A stretch of DNA of 25,649 bases from Pseudomonadota bacterium (GTDB lineage: Bacteria; Pseudomonadota; Gammaproteobacteria; Burkholderiales; Thiobacillaceae), in NCBI GenBank assembly GCA_021821425.1, contig JAKACL010000007.1, positions 1 to 25,649 of the forward strand, in the 5' to 3' direction. A program made the translations under genes and the position numbers. A model generated the notes under the pieces. The model ran no database searches. It saw only the letters and a list, made by a program, of their open reading frames with translations, and was not told the origin of the DNA. Position 1 is the first letter of the stretch; every line of letters begins with the position of its first letter. Below, in pieces: positions 25,580 to 25,649 of the stretch.

Positions 25580-25649
25580 GTCTGCACCGGTGTTGCGGGC
25601 GGAAAAATCAAAAATCACCTGCGCTGTCGGCCGGCAATTGCTTGTTTTT

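Overview
The window is an almost complete alpha-carboxysome (cso) locus from a GC-rich, autotrophic, probably sulfur-oxidising proteobacterium. Form IA RuBisCO, a cso operon with mcdAB, acRAF and cbbQO, and SbtA/SulP transporters together fit Thiobacillus-like Betaproteobacteria best. No rRNA or taxon marker is present, so the placement is inference.

Region 1 (90-15464, all minus strand) reads from right to left as cbbL, cbbS, csoS2, csoSCA, csoS4A, csoS4B, csoS1C, csoS1A, csoS1B, a bacterioferritin-like gene, acRAF, mcdA, mcdB, cbbQ, cbbO, csoS1D and a SulP-family anion transporter. It encodes the enzyme (CbbLS), the scaffold (CsoS2), the internal carbonic anhydrase (CsoSCA), the shell hexamers, pentamers and gated pseudohexamer (CsoS1, CsoS4, CsoS1D), the assembly factor (acRAF), the positioning system (McdAB), the RuBisCO activase (CbbQO) and a likely inorganic-carbon importer (SulP). 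Several cis elements appear to set the stoichiometry of the parts. They are a slippery heptamer with an inverted repeat inside csoS2, a UUCG-loop hairpin and a perfect 19-bp hairpin between cbbS and csoS2, a hairpin between csoS4B and csoS1C, and two copies of one imperfect palindromic repeat in the cbbL-cbbS and cbbQ-cbbO gaps.

Region 2 (15465-17915) is the control and uptake module. A divergent LysR-type regulator gene (cbbR) shares a 252-bp intergenic region with cbbL. That region holds a perfect 17-bp dyad and a plausible promoter spaced as LysR-type regulators usually require. Converging on cbbR, with an 11-nt overlap, is an sbtA-sbtB-like pair for sodium-dependent bicarbonate uptake and its PII-like regulator. 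Bicarbonate transporters therefore flank the carboxysome genes on both sides.

Region 3 (18067-20386) is less coherent: a phosphatidylserine-synthase-type enzyme, about 460 bp without a convincing gene, a small GIY-YIG-like protein and a patatin-like lipoprotein.

Region 4 (20467-25448, minus strand) is a compact, overlapping operon for the compatible solute glucosylglycerol. It contains gpsA (makes glycerol-3-phosphate), a HAD phosphatase, ggpS (glucosylglycerol-phosphate synthase) and a GH13 sucrose-phosphorylase-like enzyme that is probably a glucosylglycerol phosphorylase. Acceptor supply, synthesis, dephosphorylation and probable recycling are encoded together.

I saw no tRNA, rRNA, CRISPR array, insertion sequence or phage gene.
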